DNA from: Hofstenia miamia
Taxonomy: Eukaryota; Xenacoelomorpha; Acoela
NCBI GenBank assembly: GCA_004352715.1
Contig: SCFE01000074.1
Location: 470,716-534,715 of the forward strand
Reading direction: 5' to 3'
Length of the DNA: 64,000 nt
The notes under the pieces were generated by a model. The model did not search any database and had not been told where the DNA came from. It saw nothing but the letters and a program-made list of their open reading frames with translations. Shown in pieces: positions 37,108-48,700 of the stretch. Position 1 is the first letter of the stretch. Each line of letters begins with the position of its first letter. The translations under genes and the position numbers were made by a program.

Positions 37108-38385
37108 CAGGGTGTGTGAAAAGTAGCTTTACTTTCCAAATTACAATAACTTTTTATTTATATGAAACCAAGCAATTATTTATATAAATAAACAAACTCT
37201 AATAGGGGGAATTACAAATATATTAAAACAAATGTTCAAATAGTCCTTCAATCTGTTCAATAGTAAGTTCACATCTTGGTATCATATTCTGGACACCTTG
37301 ATGTAATTCATCAATGTTAAGTGAATCAACTTCTTGTATGATCCTCCTTTTTAAATCATCCAGGTTGGTTGGAATGTATGTATGATATACCCGTGACTTT
37401 AGAGTAGACCACAAATAAAGTCAAGTGGACTCAGGTCAGGTGATCTAGGAGGCCATGCATGACCAAAACCTCTGCCAATAGCATGCTCATCTGGCAACTA
37501 AGTGCTGATGATATCTCTGGCTTCTTTGGCGTAGTGTGGTGGCGCACTGTCATGCTGAAAAATAGCACACTGCATTTTTCGTTTCTGTCTTAGTTGTGGA
37601 AACACATGGTCACGGAGCATACTGGTGTAATTATCCTGATTTACTGTACCCGGAAATAAAAATGGCTTTAGCACATAATTTGCACTGAATGCCATCCACA
37701 CACATAATTTTTCAGGATGGATGCAAGCCTTGTTATTACTTGCCGAGGGTTCTCAGACGCCCATATGGTACAATTATGACGAATGACCATTCCATCCATA
37801 AAAATAGGCCTCATCTGGCCCTATCTGATGATAGTCTGATTCAGTGATAGTTTGATGCAAGGCAATTTTGTATGTCCGCATACAACATGCTTTAAGAATT
37901 CGACAAACACTTTTCTTTGGAATTGTAGTAGCTGCAGCAATAGAAGAAGAACTTGCATGGCCATGCACATTTGTATCTTTTAGAGTTTTCAGAGCGCTCA
38001 TTACCATTGGTTTCCGGTCTTCTTGAAGCAATGGTATACCTGATTTAGCAGCATTGTGGAAGGATTTTGGCTTTTTAAATTTTCTTATCATGTTAGTGAC
38101 AGCTGTAAAAGAAAAAATGTCTTTGTGAAGGTGGTGTCTGTTTTGTATGCACATAATGCCGCCTTTGCCCTGTCTCCATTTTTGTAGTATAGTTTTAATA
38201 TCTTTAGTCTAGTGTCTAAATCCATGTCTAAAGTTAAAAAGTACTGCAAAAATAACAAAATGGTTATGCATAACATAAATTCCCTTTATATAGTTATAAA
38301 ATGACGAAGTATTTCATCATCTTTTCTGTGATTGGTTCAATTTTTTTAGTTAGTTGAAAAGTCAAGTTACTTTTGACACACACTG
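37108..38385 (-). mobile_element. Mariner-like transposon (1.28 kb)
   Basis: The left end CAGGGTGTGTGAAAAGTAGC and the right end, inverted, CAGTGTGTGTCAAAAGTAAC form terminal inverted repeats. TA precedes the left end and follows the right end, as expected for a TA target duplication. The transposase inside is on the minus strand. The element sits in the copy A intron next to the expected P-loop exon. Confidence 0.85.
37223..38225 (-). pseudogene. Mariner-like transposase, degenerate
   Basis: It starts MDLDTRLKILKLYYKNGDRA (helix-turn-helix region) and contains IPKKSVCRILKA and PDEAYFYGWN (first catalytic acid, usually DEA.F). It continues with CAIFQHDSAPPHYAKEARD (second Asp in QHD), then AWPPRSPDLSPLDF (third acid) and LFEHLF at the C-terminus. 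A TAG and at least two frame changes (near 37400, 37490 and 38100) inactivate it. Confidence 0.85.
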
Positions 38386-38462
38386 TATATAGATTTATAA
38401 AATTAAATAATTGCTGCTGATTATGATAAATACAAATTTAAAGACATAGAAACAAAACTTAC

Positions 38463-38644
38463 AGAAAATCTACAGGTTTGAAAATGCACCTCGATGCTGA
38501 AGGGAAAAGAAAATTTAAGGTATCATTTGTTACAGAAGCAACATTTTCGCTCATTCTTGCAAATGTGATGTTATTCACTTGAAATTGAACAGAAGCACGG
38601 AACTTTTTGACATTTGGAACTACAGTTTTCAAGCGTTCAAACAC
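38463..38644 (-). CDS. Copy A exon: HELZ linker domain, second half
   Basis: After CTGCAG the exon reads VFERLKTVVPNVKKF, then VQFQVNNITFARMSENV, and ends at CT|GTAAGT in phase 2. HELZ proteins have a matching E.L...P....V.LQFQLNR..F..MH.A segment just before the helicase core. A 42-nt intron separates it from 38687-38948. The next exon in the family would carry the P-loop. Confidence 0.82.
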
Positions 38645-38686
38645 CTGCAGAAAAATTAATAATAATATCTTTACTTTGTATCCTAC

Positions 38687-38948
38687 CTCTTCAGTGATTT
38701 CGGCAACAAGACTATTTTCTTGAAAGTGTTTTTTGGTTGAAAGTGCTGCTTCAAAAATAACATCATTACAAGATTTTGGCTGGAACCATATTGAATTGCA
38801 GTAATCCATGTAGTTCAAAATTCTTCCTTCCGGTGTGTTTTCATTTACCATGCTAGTGAAAACGACGTGCAAAGTCTTACCAAAGCTTTTCGATAGGTCA
38901 AAGTGAGGTCTGCTCTCTTCTAATGTTATATCAGTTTCAAGATTATAT
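38687..38948 (-). CDS. Copy A exon: HELZ linker domain, first half
   Basis: After TTTTTTAG the exon begins with the one base that completes Lys with the previous exon. It then reads YNLETDITLEES, HFDLSKSFGKTLHVVFTS, and ends SLVAEITEE|GTAGGA. HELZ has ISKFNL..Q at the same junction, and the spliced product reads ELSKYNLETD. The following 42-nt intron could also be read through in frame (no stop), adding 14 hydrophobic residues. Confidence 0.82.
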
Positions 38949-40707
38949 CTAAAAAATAAATTTAATCCAGTTTCACAAGACTATTTACAGAATGATTTAT
39001 TGAGATAATAAATAATCAGAACAATCAAGAGACATAATTTTTACTATCCGAAGAGTCTAAAACGCATCTAGAAAGCACTGTAAGCAAATATGGAGACAAC
39101 TTTTGAATAATTCAATGTTAAAAAATAGAATATGTGAATAAATGGGCAACACAGATTCGGTGCATTTGTCAAATTAGAAAATGATTCAGCTTGTGTGATC
39201 ATTTATGTTAAACGTGTCGAGCCATATCCACGACGTGAGGTGGCAGTCTGGGTATCTCAATGGTATTAAAGATATTCATTTTACAAGTAAAGCATCATTG
39301 TATTTAAGTACAACTTTGAGTTTAATAATAAATGAAGTAAGAAATGAAAAAAATCCCATTGATCTAAAAACTCTCACACGCACAGAGCTACTTGAAAGTA
39401 TATTCAGTAACAAAACTAGAATTTTCATAAATTAAGGAATCGCATACTTTAAGAGACACTATTTTAGCCTCAATTAAGGAAAAATGCAATTTACTCAGGC
39501 AACCAAAACTTAAATTGTTTAATAACACAAGTTAACGACAATTTGTCTATCGAATTGAAACTGCAGCGTATATGATGTGGATGAATATATTAAATGACTA
39601 CTTCCTGACTTTATTTACTTCGTGAATTAGAAAATAGAAACTCAGAATTATTGAAACATCAGTACGAAACACATTTACAACAAAATTTAAATGAAAAACC
39701 AGCTGTTCAATACTAGGTGTAATGCTTAAAAGTTTAAGAATTTAAGTTACAGCACTGCCATGATAATAAATGTCTTTGAACCAATATTTGTGTACTGATT
39801 GGGTAAATATGCATAATTTTAGATCGCTCAATGGTTAATAAAATTTGCAAATCTTTAATGGAAAGGGGAAAACTTCGTACAAATCGAATTCTATAATTAA
39901 AAACAAACAATTATGTGTATACATGTGTTATAAAATACACATTTTCTAAAGAAATTCTATTTTCATTCAATAAAATCGATAATTCCACAAGTAATTAATA
40001 AAAATTATGCTATACGAAATTGTGTATCCGTGAGTTTACACCTGACATGAGACCAAAGCTGCTCAAAAATAAATTTCACTTAGATAGAAAAAATTTCTTA
40101 AAAATCCAAGTTGGTAATGGGTTTGAAAAGTGAACTTCTTTCTACATAAGTGATTTTTGATTCAAAAAGTTTCTATTTTCATTCAATAATCGATAATTCC
40201 ACAAGTAATTAATAAAAATTATGCTATACGAAATTGTGTATCCGTGAGTTTACACCTGACATGAGACCAAAGCTGCTCAAAAATAAATTTCACTTAGATA
40301 GAAAAAATTTCTTAAAAATCCAAGTTGGTAATGGGTTTGAAAAGTGAACTTCTTTCTACATAAGTGATTTTTGATTCAAAAAGTTTCTATTTTCAATTTA
40401 ATTCGATGTTCTATTAAAAAACTGAATATAATACAACGCAATTTTTGATTAAAATAAAGGAAATCAATAGAAAACCAAAACTTTCGGAACTAATCATTGC
40501 ATACTCAATTTTAAACGGTACATTAATGATATATTCATTCAAAATCCAAATATCTGAAATTTTTCTATATTTGCACTATTACGTAGCGAACTAATTTGCA
40601 TATGATATTCAAAATGGACTAAAATGTATTAATTTTACATTATGCAAGAATTTACTAAATACTTTTCAAAATTTTATGAATTTTATTGGCATTTCAAAAA
40701 GGCATAC
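38949..40707. other. Copy A intron with a tandem duplication
   Basis: Apart from the repeat at 39957-40386, I see only AT-rich sequence and one short plus-strand frame (39205-39435) without family signature. Confidence 0.5.
39957..40386. repeat. Tandem duplication, about 216 bp, nearly identical
   Basis: Copies start at 39957 and 40173 (CTATTTTCATTCAATAA...), contain GTATCCGTGAGTTTACACC and ACATGAGACCAAAGCTGCTC, and differ mainly by an extra AA in the first copy. A third partial start follows at 40386. Near identity points to a recent event. Confidence 0.9.
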
Positions 40708-40892
40708 TTTGAAAGTTCCTTTTTTATAGCATGATGCTCTATTTGAATCAGCTTCACCAAATAGTCTTTATACACATTTCTTTCAGTAAGCCAACAGTGA
40801 TTGTGGAGATTGTTACGAAACTCCATTGACAAAATCTCTTCCTTGGAGAGCAAAGGAAATCTCTTCAATAGTTTCTTATCATTGGAATTGTG
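40708..40892 (-). CDS. Copy A exon: HELZ N-terminal region
   Basis: The exon follows an ATGCAG acceptor, reads HNSNDKKLLKRFPLLSKEE, then NVYKDYLVKLIQIEHHAIKKELS(K), and ends TCAAA|GTATGC in phase 2. HELZ proteins have a matching Y..RLH.LLYIEE.A.YKEIS element at this place. The 185-nt exon starts in phase 0, agreeing with the previous exon end. The frame is intact. Confidence 0.82.
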
Positions 40893-42025
40893 CTGCATTG
40901 TTTTTATTACATAAATATAAATACATTTGAGAAAATAAACCCAATTTTTATTCTGATTATTTGTGTGTCAATTAAGAAGTGTAGCTCACGACTAAATTGA
41001 ATTTTTGCTTGACATTTGGGCTTTTCATTTAATAATAAACTAATGATTTAAAAAGAAATCATCACGAAAAACATACACCAATATACACTACGAACAAAAA
41101 CAATAATTAAATACCATTTGTATCGCTTTAGTGTTGTAAAAATACACAATTTGCTTAAGCAATCACCGTTTTTAAATTTGTTAAATAGATACAATTTATT
41201 TCACAAAATCTGTTTAACTCTTAGCTTAAGCAGTAGACAAAAAATTATAATTTAAAAAGTAATATATAGGCCAAGATAAAAACATTTTTTGCTAAAAAAG
41301 CATGCTCTTACATTCCTATTTGCTCATAAAACTAAGTAGATAAAACAATATGGTCAGCAGTACGTCTTTAGTGGAAATTCACAACAAAATTGACATCTGC
41401 AGTAGAAAAGCATTGGTTATTCCAGTGCACCTGGGGAGAAATTCAACCATTAATGCAGAAATCAATTGAAGTCTGGTTTCGGCTAACTATCGATGAAGTC
41501 AAATTGTGAATTGGTGAAAATAATATTCTTATTCGCAAATATATAAGTGGCAGGCTGATGATGGCAATTAAAGTCATTAAACGTTTATGGTTGTTGGCTA
41601 AGAATCAAAGAGAACTCTCTGTCACCATTGATTGTGGAGACTACTTGTAATGAGTTTTAAAACTATAATAGTGTTAGGGAATGCGTGTCTGAATTTATTT
41701 TATCAGTTATTGTGTCATTTTGAATGAAATTTTATAAAAAACGTTAGTTAAGACTTATAAATTATAGTCTAAATAGCAATTGAAATTTTAAATTTAGCCA
41801 TTATAATTTAAATATCAATTAAATATTTATTCAAATAAAAATTAATCTTCACTTTCCATCTACACAAATTGTACATTTCACAAAACTTTTTAACCAAGAC
41901 TGGATGTGTGTCGAACCAAGTACTTTGAGATTAAAAACACTGCACTGGACATTACAAATTGTTAAGTAATGGAAATCATTATTTGAAGATACACGTAATC
42001 AAAAATTGCTGATATGATAAATTCG

Positions 42026-42349
42026 TTATTGACCATTTTTCACCCGCACACAACGTTTTTTACAAGTTGCAATTTTAACAAAGGACCTCAAGGAAGTTGA
42101 ATTAGGTTGATGGTAGCAGGGCACGTTTGCTTTATTATAATTTTCACGAAAAACTATTGAAAAAGACTCGCTCCATTCGGAGACATTTTGTGGCATATTT
42201 GCCAAATGTTGAAATAGTTCTGCAATAATTTGCATTCCTAATCGTCTGCAAAAAACCAGTTTATCTGTTTGTATCTTAGTAGAATCTGTTTTCTTACGAA
42301 TCTTACGAAGATAATTGTTTTTGACCCACACTAATTCAATCCAACCCAA
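42026..42349 (-). other. Intronic ORF of 107 codons, family unknown
   Basis: The minus-strand frame contains KIQTDKLVFCRRLGMQIIAE and NVSEWSESFSIVF, with a mixed composition that looks coding, and Cys/Lys/Arg at the end. It lies between two exons whose phases join without it, so it is not a needed helicase exon. It could be an alternative exon, an exon of another gene, or a transposon piece. I do not recognise it. Confidence 0.35.
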
Positions 42350-42491
42350 GCAGACGAGATTTTTATAAACAAAATGTTTAAGTTAAAGATTTTATATAAT
42401 TTAATTTAAACATTTTATTACACATTTGGGTGCAAAACATTGGTAATATATTGCATTTGAAGTTTGTTGAAATACGAGAAAAAGTACTAAC

Positions 42492-42752
42492 TGTGAATTG
42501 GTGATCATCCCAATAGTCTTCTTTCGTAAACTTACTTCTAAGCTTATCAACCGATTCAAAATTTTCGCCAATGTCCACAAGTAAACATTTCTCTAACAAT
42601 GGCTTTGCTCCAAAGTCGAAAACATTATCAACCGATTCAAAATTTTCGCCAATGTCCACAAGTAAACATTTCTCTAACAATGGCTTTGCTCCAAAGTCGA
42701 AAACAACGGATTGTTTGTAGGTACCATATGAAGCATTTGAGGTGAACTCCAC
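42492..42752 (-). CDS. Copy A exon: HELZ N-terminal beta-rich region with internal 27-codon duplication
   Basis: After CATAG the exon reads VEFTSNASYGTYKQSVVFDF, then GAKPLLEKCLLVDIGENFES, and repeats the VFDFG...FESVD block once more. It ends KEDYWDDHQFT|GTTAGT in phase 0. HELZ has FGT+RQTIVFDFG..P+L...V.ID here once only. The extra copy is an exact 81-bp tandem duplication (42544-42624 and 42625-42705) that keeps the frame. Confidence 0.84.
42544..42705. repeat. Exact 81-bp tandem duplication inside a coding exon
   Basis: The two 81-bp units are identical base for base, beginning TTATCAACCGATTCAAAATT. The length is 27 codons, so the reading frame survives. Identity suggests a very recent event or an assembly artefact. 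Confidence 0.95.
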
Positions 42753-44067
42753 CTATGACCACATTAACAAAAAGTAATACACAGAAAGCTAACTAGTATG
42801 AAACGATTACCATATTTATCCCGCTGTTGCAAGCCTATTGTAAAATTTTAAGTACGGTCATGGCCTACTAAATACACGGGCCTATATATCACAGTACGCC
42901 TCGTTTCAAAGGAGGCCATTGTGAATTACAGGTTTAATGACATTTATATTCACTCATATAAAAATACTTTACATACGCCTATCAACATGGTGCATCTAAC
43001 TTTAGTCAAATATAAATAAACTATATTAATTACAGCAGTCAGTCTACAGTATAAGCATTAAATACAAAAACAAGGCAATTTTAATTTTTTTCTCCTCAAA
43101 CATTCCACCGTATTTATACGAACTGAATCTTTGGAATACTTTTTAATTATATTAAACAGACATCTTACAAGTCATAAATATGACATATATGCAGGGTTTA
43201 AAATTGAAAGATCTTTACAAATTTAAAAGTTTGGTCTAAATTAGTTCGGAATATTATTTGTACTTTGCTAAGCTGCCACTGCAATACTGTACTACTTTTC
43301 TAATTAAGCAGCAAAAACGAAGAGAGTCTAACACAGCCAACTTGGAGCAGAAGGGGTTTTGAGATAAATCCTGTTAGAACGATTATGATTTCTATCATCA
43401 CTAATTTCTGCATTCGCATAATAGTCGAGGACAATGTTATATTCATTATACAAGGCATTGAGAGTCTAAGTGCATCACAAAACATTAGACATAAGCACAA
43501 AACCATCAATCCATTTGAAAAATGAATTTCCGTAAAAAATAGTCATATCTATCCAATAAGAACTTTGATAGTGAACATGAACATATATAGATGTCTAAAT
43601 CGTACGACATCAAAATGAAATTTCCTTAGCAATCCAATTTGGACATGATACTTAGGATAGAACGGAGTCAGAATGAATTGGACATACACTTTGTGCGAAT
43701 CCTCTCCACACAAGCCAGTATTGACTGCATAGAAACACAAGTTCTTGAAGTTACTAAATTAAAGTCTAACCTATATAATAACAAGTTTTTACTGAAACTA
43801 TTGACAAAAATTTAACATATATAATCGACATAAATTTGATTATTTTTTTAAATGCAAAAATACATTTCAGCTTTCGCTCAAATTCATTTATGCTAATACT
43901 ATCGTAGAATAAAAGCTAAGACAATTGCTACCATTGGACTCATATTTCAATTTAAAAATGCAAAATGCTATAAGTACATGAAGTTTATGCTACTGTAAAT
44001 CATTCACGTTTTGCACAATCAAACTATTTATTAGTTGTTCAATAATCTTTTACCACAGAAAGGAAAT
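42753..44067. other. Copy A intron, no gene recognised
   Basis: Minus-strand frames at 43300-43509 and 43549-43740 are short and lack family signatures. I see no repeats with clear ends. Confidence 0.45.
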
Positions 44068-44075
44068 GAAATGTC

Positions 44076-44755
44076 CAGGGCCGTGGCTCGCATTTGCAAG
44101 TTCGGGAGGCCATGGACCCGCTAATTTCAATAAATTTATCATAGTTTTACTCATATGAAATAGTTTCACACATTTTCATTGAATTTTCAAATAGAATGGC
44201 ATTAGTATTTTATATATTTTAACTAAAATATATTCATTCTAACTTAGTTATAGAATATTGGAATTAATACAATGAAGTTTTGTATCCAAAATGCCGGGAT
44301 GAAGGGGGCCATGTGATCCAACAGGCAGGGCCATGCCCTCTTAGCAGACACTGGAAATAAATAATTTTATTGAAATAATTTCAATAAATAATATTGAAAT
44401 AATTTATTTTACCAACAGAAAATAAAAATAATTTATTTTTGGGAAAAAATAATTTCAAAATAATTGTGCTTTTCTGTCACTGAATATATGGTTCTTTTAC
44501 CTGCCTGGGAACAATTTATTTGTTTACAGACAAGGCTCGTTGCTAGCTCTCACGTTATTCAGTGCNTGCTGAGTAACTGTTGAAAATCATTGAATAATGT
44601 TTTTATCTTGTGTGCTGTAATTTTGAAAATAATTGCAAAAAAAATAATAATTGCAATTATTTATTTTTTGTTCTTAAAATAAAAATAATTTATTTTTGGT
44701 TGAAAATATATTTCAATAAATTATTTCCAGTGTCTGCCTCTTAGCCACAGCCCTG
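44076..44755. mobile_element. Non-autonomous hAT element with 8-bp target duplication
   Basis: Ends CAGGGCCGTGGCT and AGCCACAGCCCTG are inverted repeats, and GAAATGTC flanks the element directly on both sides (44068-44075 and 44756-44763). An 8-bp target duplication with CAGGG ends is the mark of hAT transposition. A second hAT MITE is inserted in it at 44345. A related copy lies at 35939 in inverse orientation. Confidence 0.88.
44345..44736. mobile_element. hAT MITE nested inside the hAT element
   Basis: It starts CAGACACTGGAAATAA and ends TTATTTCCAGTGTCTG, with CCTCTTAG on both sides (44337-44344 and 44737-44744) as an 8-bp target duplication. The 392-bp inside consists of AATAATTT-type low-complexity sequence that is partly self-complementary. 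It is younger than the host element. Confidence 0.9.
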
Positions 44756-44770
44756 GAAATGTCTGAGGGC

Positions 44771-44972
44771 ACACCCCAATTATGGCTGGGCCACCGCAAT
44801 TTACCTTTAGCTGTAGGATACGGCTTTTGNNNNNNNNNNNNNNNNNNNNNNNNNNNNNNNNNNNNNNNNNNNNNNNNNNNNNNNNNNNNNNNNNNNNNNN
44901 NNNNNNNNNNNNNNNNNCACCCCAATTATGGCTGGGCCACCGCAATTTACCTTTAGCTGTAGGATACGGCTT
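44771..44972. repeat. Repeat on both sides of an assembly gap
   Basis: CACCCCAATTATGGCTGGGC and the following 38 bases to GATACGGCTT occur at 44771 and again at 44918, separated by the gap 44830-44917. The gap therefore hides a tandem repeat or is a false duplication. Confidence 0.85.
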
Positions 44973-45704
44973 GCGATTAAGTTAGTCTAAATTAACAAAT
45001 ATTGTATTTTTTATGCAATAGAGTTAACATAACTTGATGTGAAATATATTCTAAATTATTTGGTGGGAAGTGAGAACTACGCCTATTGCTAGTCGAATTT
45101 TAGAGATTGTCGTTATATACAAACACAATAGCAAGATGTTTATTTTCATACCTATGGGTATAATGATTATTTGTTACTTATGTTTGCAATACACATATAG
45201 CACATAAATGCAATCAGTAAGTTAATTAAGGTTCATTTAATCAAAACAATATTAGGCTTATTTCATTTTTCATTATGAATTTTTAAATACATGTAATGCT
45301 ATGCAGAAATATCATATCACTACCAAATATTTGAAGCGGGCCATTTATAAAAATTTAGGGCACTCCTTGGTTCTTTGTCGAAAAATTTCAAACCAAGGCA
45401 AGCCTGAAAATTTGGAGTTTTTCCTTTTACACAGTAAACAATACAATAAATGAATATTGCTTAGCATTTATCGGTCCTCTTACAATGATTATTGCAACCT
45501 GTTTGCGCAAACGCTAAATCAATGTCTTGAAATTTAGTTCACTAAATCAACAAAATTTTAATTGTCTTAATAATCCACAATTGACTTTTTCAATTTTGCT
45601 AATTTCTCTCTTAAACATTAGTATGCTTTATGAATATATTTAATTTAAATATATTGGCAATAAACATATTTAAATTATTTATTTTGAAAAATTTCAAATA
45701 AATC

Positions 45705-45738
<34 letters not shown>

Positions 45739-48700
45739 TATTTTTGTCACATGTTTCAGATATATGTATTCATGTTTGGTGTCACAATTTCAAAATATAT
45801 AATAAAATAATGGTAATTTGGAAGTAGGTCTGTTTTATATTATAACAAGTCGTATTTGAATGTCAATAGCATTTGGGAAATAATGAATAAAATTTCATTC
45901 AAAATTGATTTTTCTTTACAAAATATTAAAATATATTTAAGTAATATATTTTTCAAGTTTTGAAAAAAATATATTTATTTTTTCAAAAAATGTATATTTA
46001 AATATATTTATGTAGACCCCTGCTTACACTGTCCGATTCGCACCTCCTCCGGCTCACCCCGGCTTAATTGATACTCATTGCATGCAAAGTATTCGAATAT
46101 AAAAAAACACATTTTAATTCAGAGTGCAACAACTAGCAAGCTAGAAATTTTTCCATTAATAAGTCTTAAGAAAATGCTACGAAATTTGTATAGAAAATCG
46201 ACAAAGTCAAAGAAATTGACTGTTATTTTTAACCGTACTCTCGCCTTTATTATGTTTTCCTAATACAAACTATAAATTTGGAAAAAAGCGGGTCAAAATT
46301 ATTTGAAGATATTCTATAAATTTGATTTTATATAGAAATGTACATGACTATCAAAATGAGTATATTTTGGATATATAGTCCTAAGAGGTGCACAGGAAGC
46401 TTTGAGAATAATGTGACTTGTTAAAAAGTCATTATGCATTTCTTTAGACTAAAATAGATTTATGCAGGGCCGGTCTTAGCTTGCGCGGGGCGCGGGGCAA
46501 AATATGACAGATAGGAAAATTTAAAAAGTAATGATAACAAAGTCCCTCATATTATAATATGGATTTCGCATTTTCTTGCTCTGAAATTATATAGCTTCGA
46601 AAAATATATCATTTTTGTTCGATACTATAATTATAGATCACTGTATATAATTGCATTCCAATAGTTTAAGATATCGGTTCTAAATCAAAGATGTAATTTC
46701 AGTAAGTTGCATACATTGCAATTTGAGGATATTACAATCATATTAAGCATTTTATAGATTTTAGAACATATATTAATCATTTAGTATTTTCAAGTATCTT
46801 TAAGTGTTTGTGGAATAATATTGAACCAAGGTTTCTATAAGTCATCCCTTAAATCAAATCAGGTTTTGAAAACCTATCTAATACTTTAATTAAGGATAAT
46901 GATTGCTTCAAGAACTTTAAAGCATAAACAAGAGAATTTTTGAAACTCTACATATTTTGTTATCAATTCTTTGGATTTGTTGTATGTATGCAGTAAATGG
47001 TCTAAGTTTCATAGTCAAACTTTACTACGTCCTGTGCTTTAATATTTTAATTACTATCAAACGGAAATAATAGAAGTTTGCTTCTTGTCACTGTATATAA
47101 TAATACAATTACTAATAATATATAATATATAACATAATAATAACATAATGATATCTAACATAATGTGGAAATTAATATAATTATAATTGTGAAATACATA
47201 TATATATATATTGTCAACTAATCAAATATTAGATTGCAAGAACAATTGCTATGCATATAAAGAAGGTTTTATTTATTAAGAAATTTTTCTTGTTTTTGAA
47301 AGGTAATTAGATTAAGACATATTTGTTATTTATCACGTATTTATGAACATTAGTTTTGCAGTTGTTACTATCATCAACTAAATTCGGAAAATCAAAATTC
47401 CATGCGAAAAGAGCTTTATTTATCGTAAGTCATAGTGTGCAACAAGCAATGTTATTTTTGAATTGATATTGTGAATAATTTAATTCGAATTTTCTTAAGT
47501 TTACTAATAGCTTTCCTGTAATAATTGCTTAAAGCCGGTACTGGATTTACGTAGATGACAATCTGTGTTTATCAATTAATTTAGAGCTGGTATGTTGGCC
47601 GTTTACCTATGTATTCATTTTTCTACAACATTTTGTACTGCGGTGCTGTGAAGGAAGTTGTTTTGAAAGGTTTTTTACGAATTCGTAGCAACAGCTTTTT
47701 GCAGGAATAATAATGAAATTGAAAATTCCAACCTATCATAAGTATTTAATATAATACAGAGCATTTTCATCATTATTATAATGATTATGATTATGATATG
47801 ATAACATCCAATGTAAACGAAAACAGCAGGCACTTAAATTTTCGATGATTTAAGCGCGTTTAGTCGGGATGTCATAGCTATGATCTAAAGATTTCCTCGT
47901 GACAAATTGCAATAATGTATAATATTAAAGGGTATAGAAATTCTTTAATACCTAAAGAAATTTACAACTGGATTAAAACTCCAATCCTTATAGTAAATTT
48001 TTAGGTCATTAATTATTAACTGTAAATTAAATTGAATATTTGTTGAGATTTCTGCAATTAATATACAAAAGCTTTTCGAATTTTTGAGATTGAATATATT
48101 TTCTTCTCAACAATTCTTCGTATATAATTTTATGATGATGAGGGATTTCTCACCACTTTCGAAACTTTGTGCAGTTTCGAATACTAGATGATATTTAATG
48201 GTAAAACCTCATCTTGCTAAAAATAATTTTTTTAGTCTCAAGACCCTCTGATGACATCATTATTCAAGTGACTCAATTTTTGAGAATTTCTAAAAAATGA
48301 GAAGTTCTTATACAGTGTTCACACCTGAGTAAAAAGTGAACCAAACGCCAAATTCCCACTGCTTTCTGAGCATATCTTGTTAATTTTTATAATTACACTT
48401 CATTTACTCCACAATTTGGTACATGAAAAAGTCATACAAGTACTTCAACCCCTCTAAAGTAGTGTTAATAAATACCTTTCACAATGCACTGATATTTATG
48501 CAATTATAGTACTATTTGTAAAAATGTGAGCGACGTATTCAACCTACATGGATATGGCTAAAAGACTATTTACATTTTGTAATAAATCGCAGAATTTACA
48601 AATATTTTTAAGAGAATCTCATAATGCTCTAATATACTAAAACTTAGGTTTCAATGAATTAAAAAATATCGGCCGATTTCCATGACACATCCATTTAGCA

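Noticed and set aside
41891-41975. Minus-strand tRNA-like 3' half with a GGTTCGACA B-box
   Set aside because: No matching A-box or acceptor stem could be placed, so it is at most a SINE or tRNA relic.
46465-46505. CAGGGCCGGTCTTAGC...GGGGCGCGGGGCA as a hAT or piggyBac end
   Set aside because: Only one end is visible and no inverted partner or target duplication was found, so it is not listed as an element.
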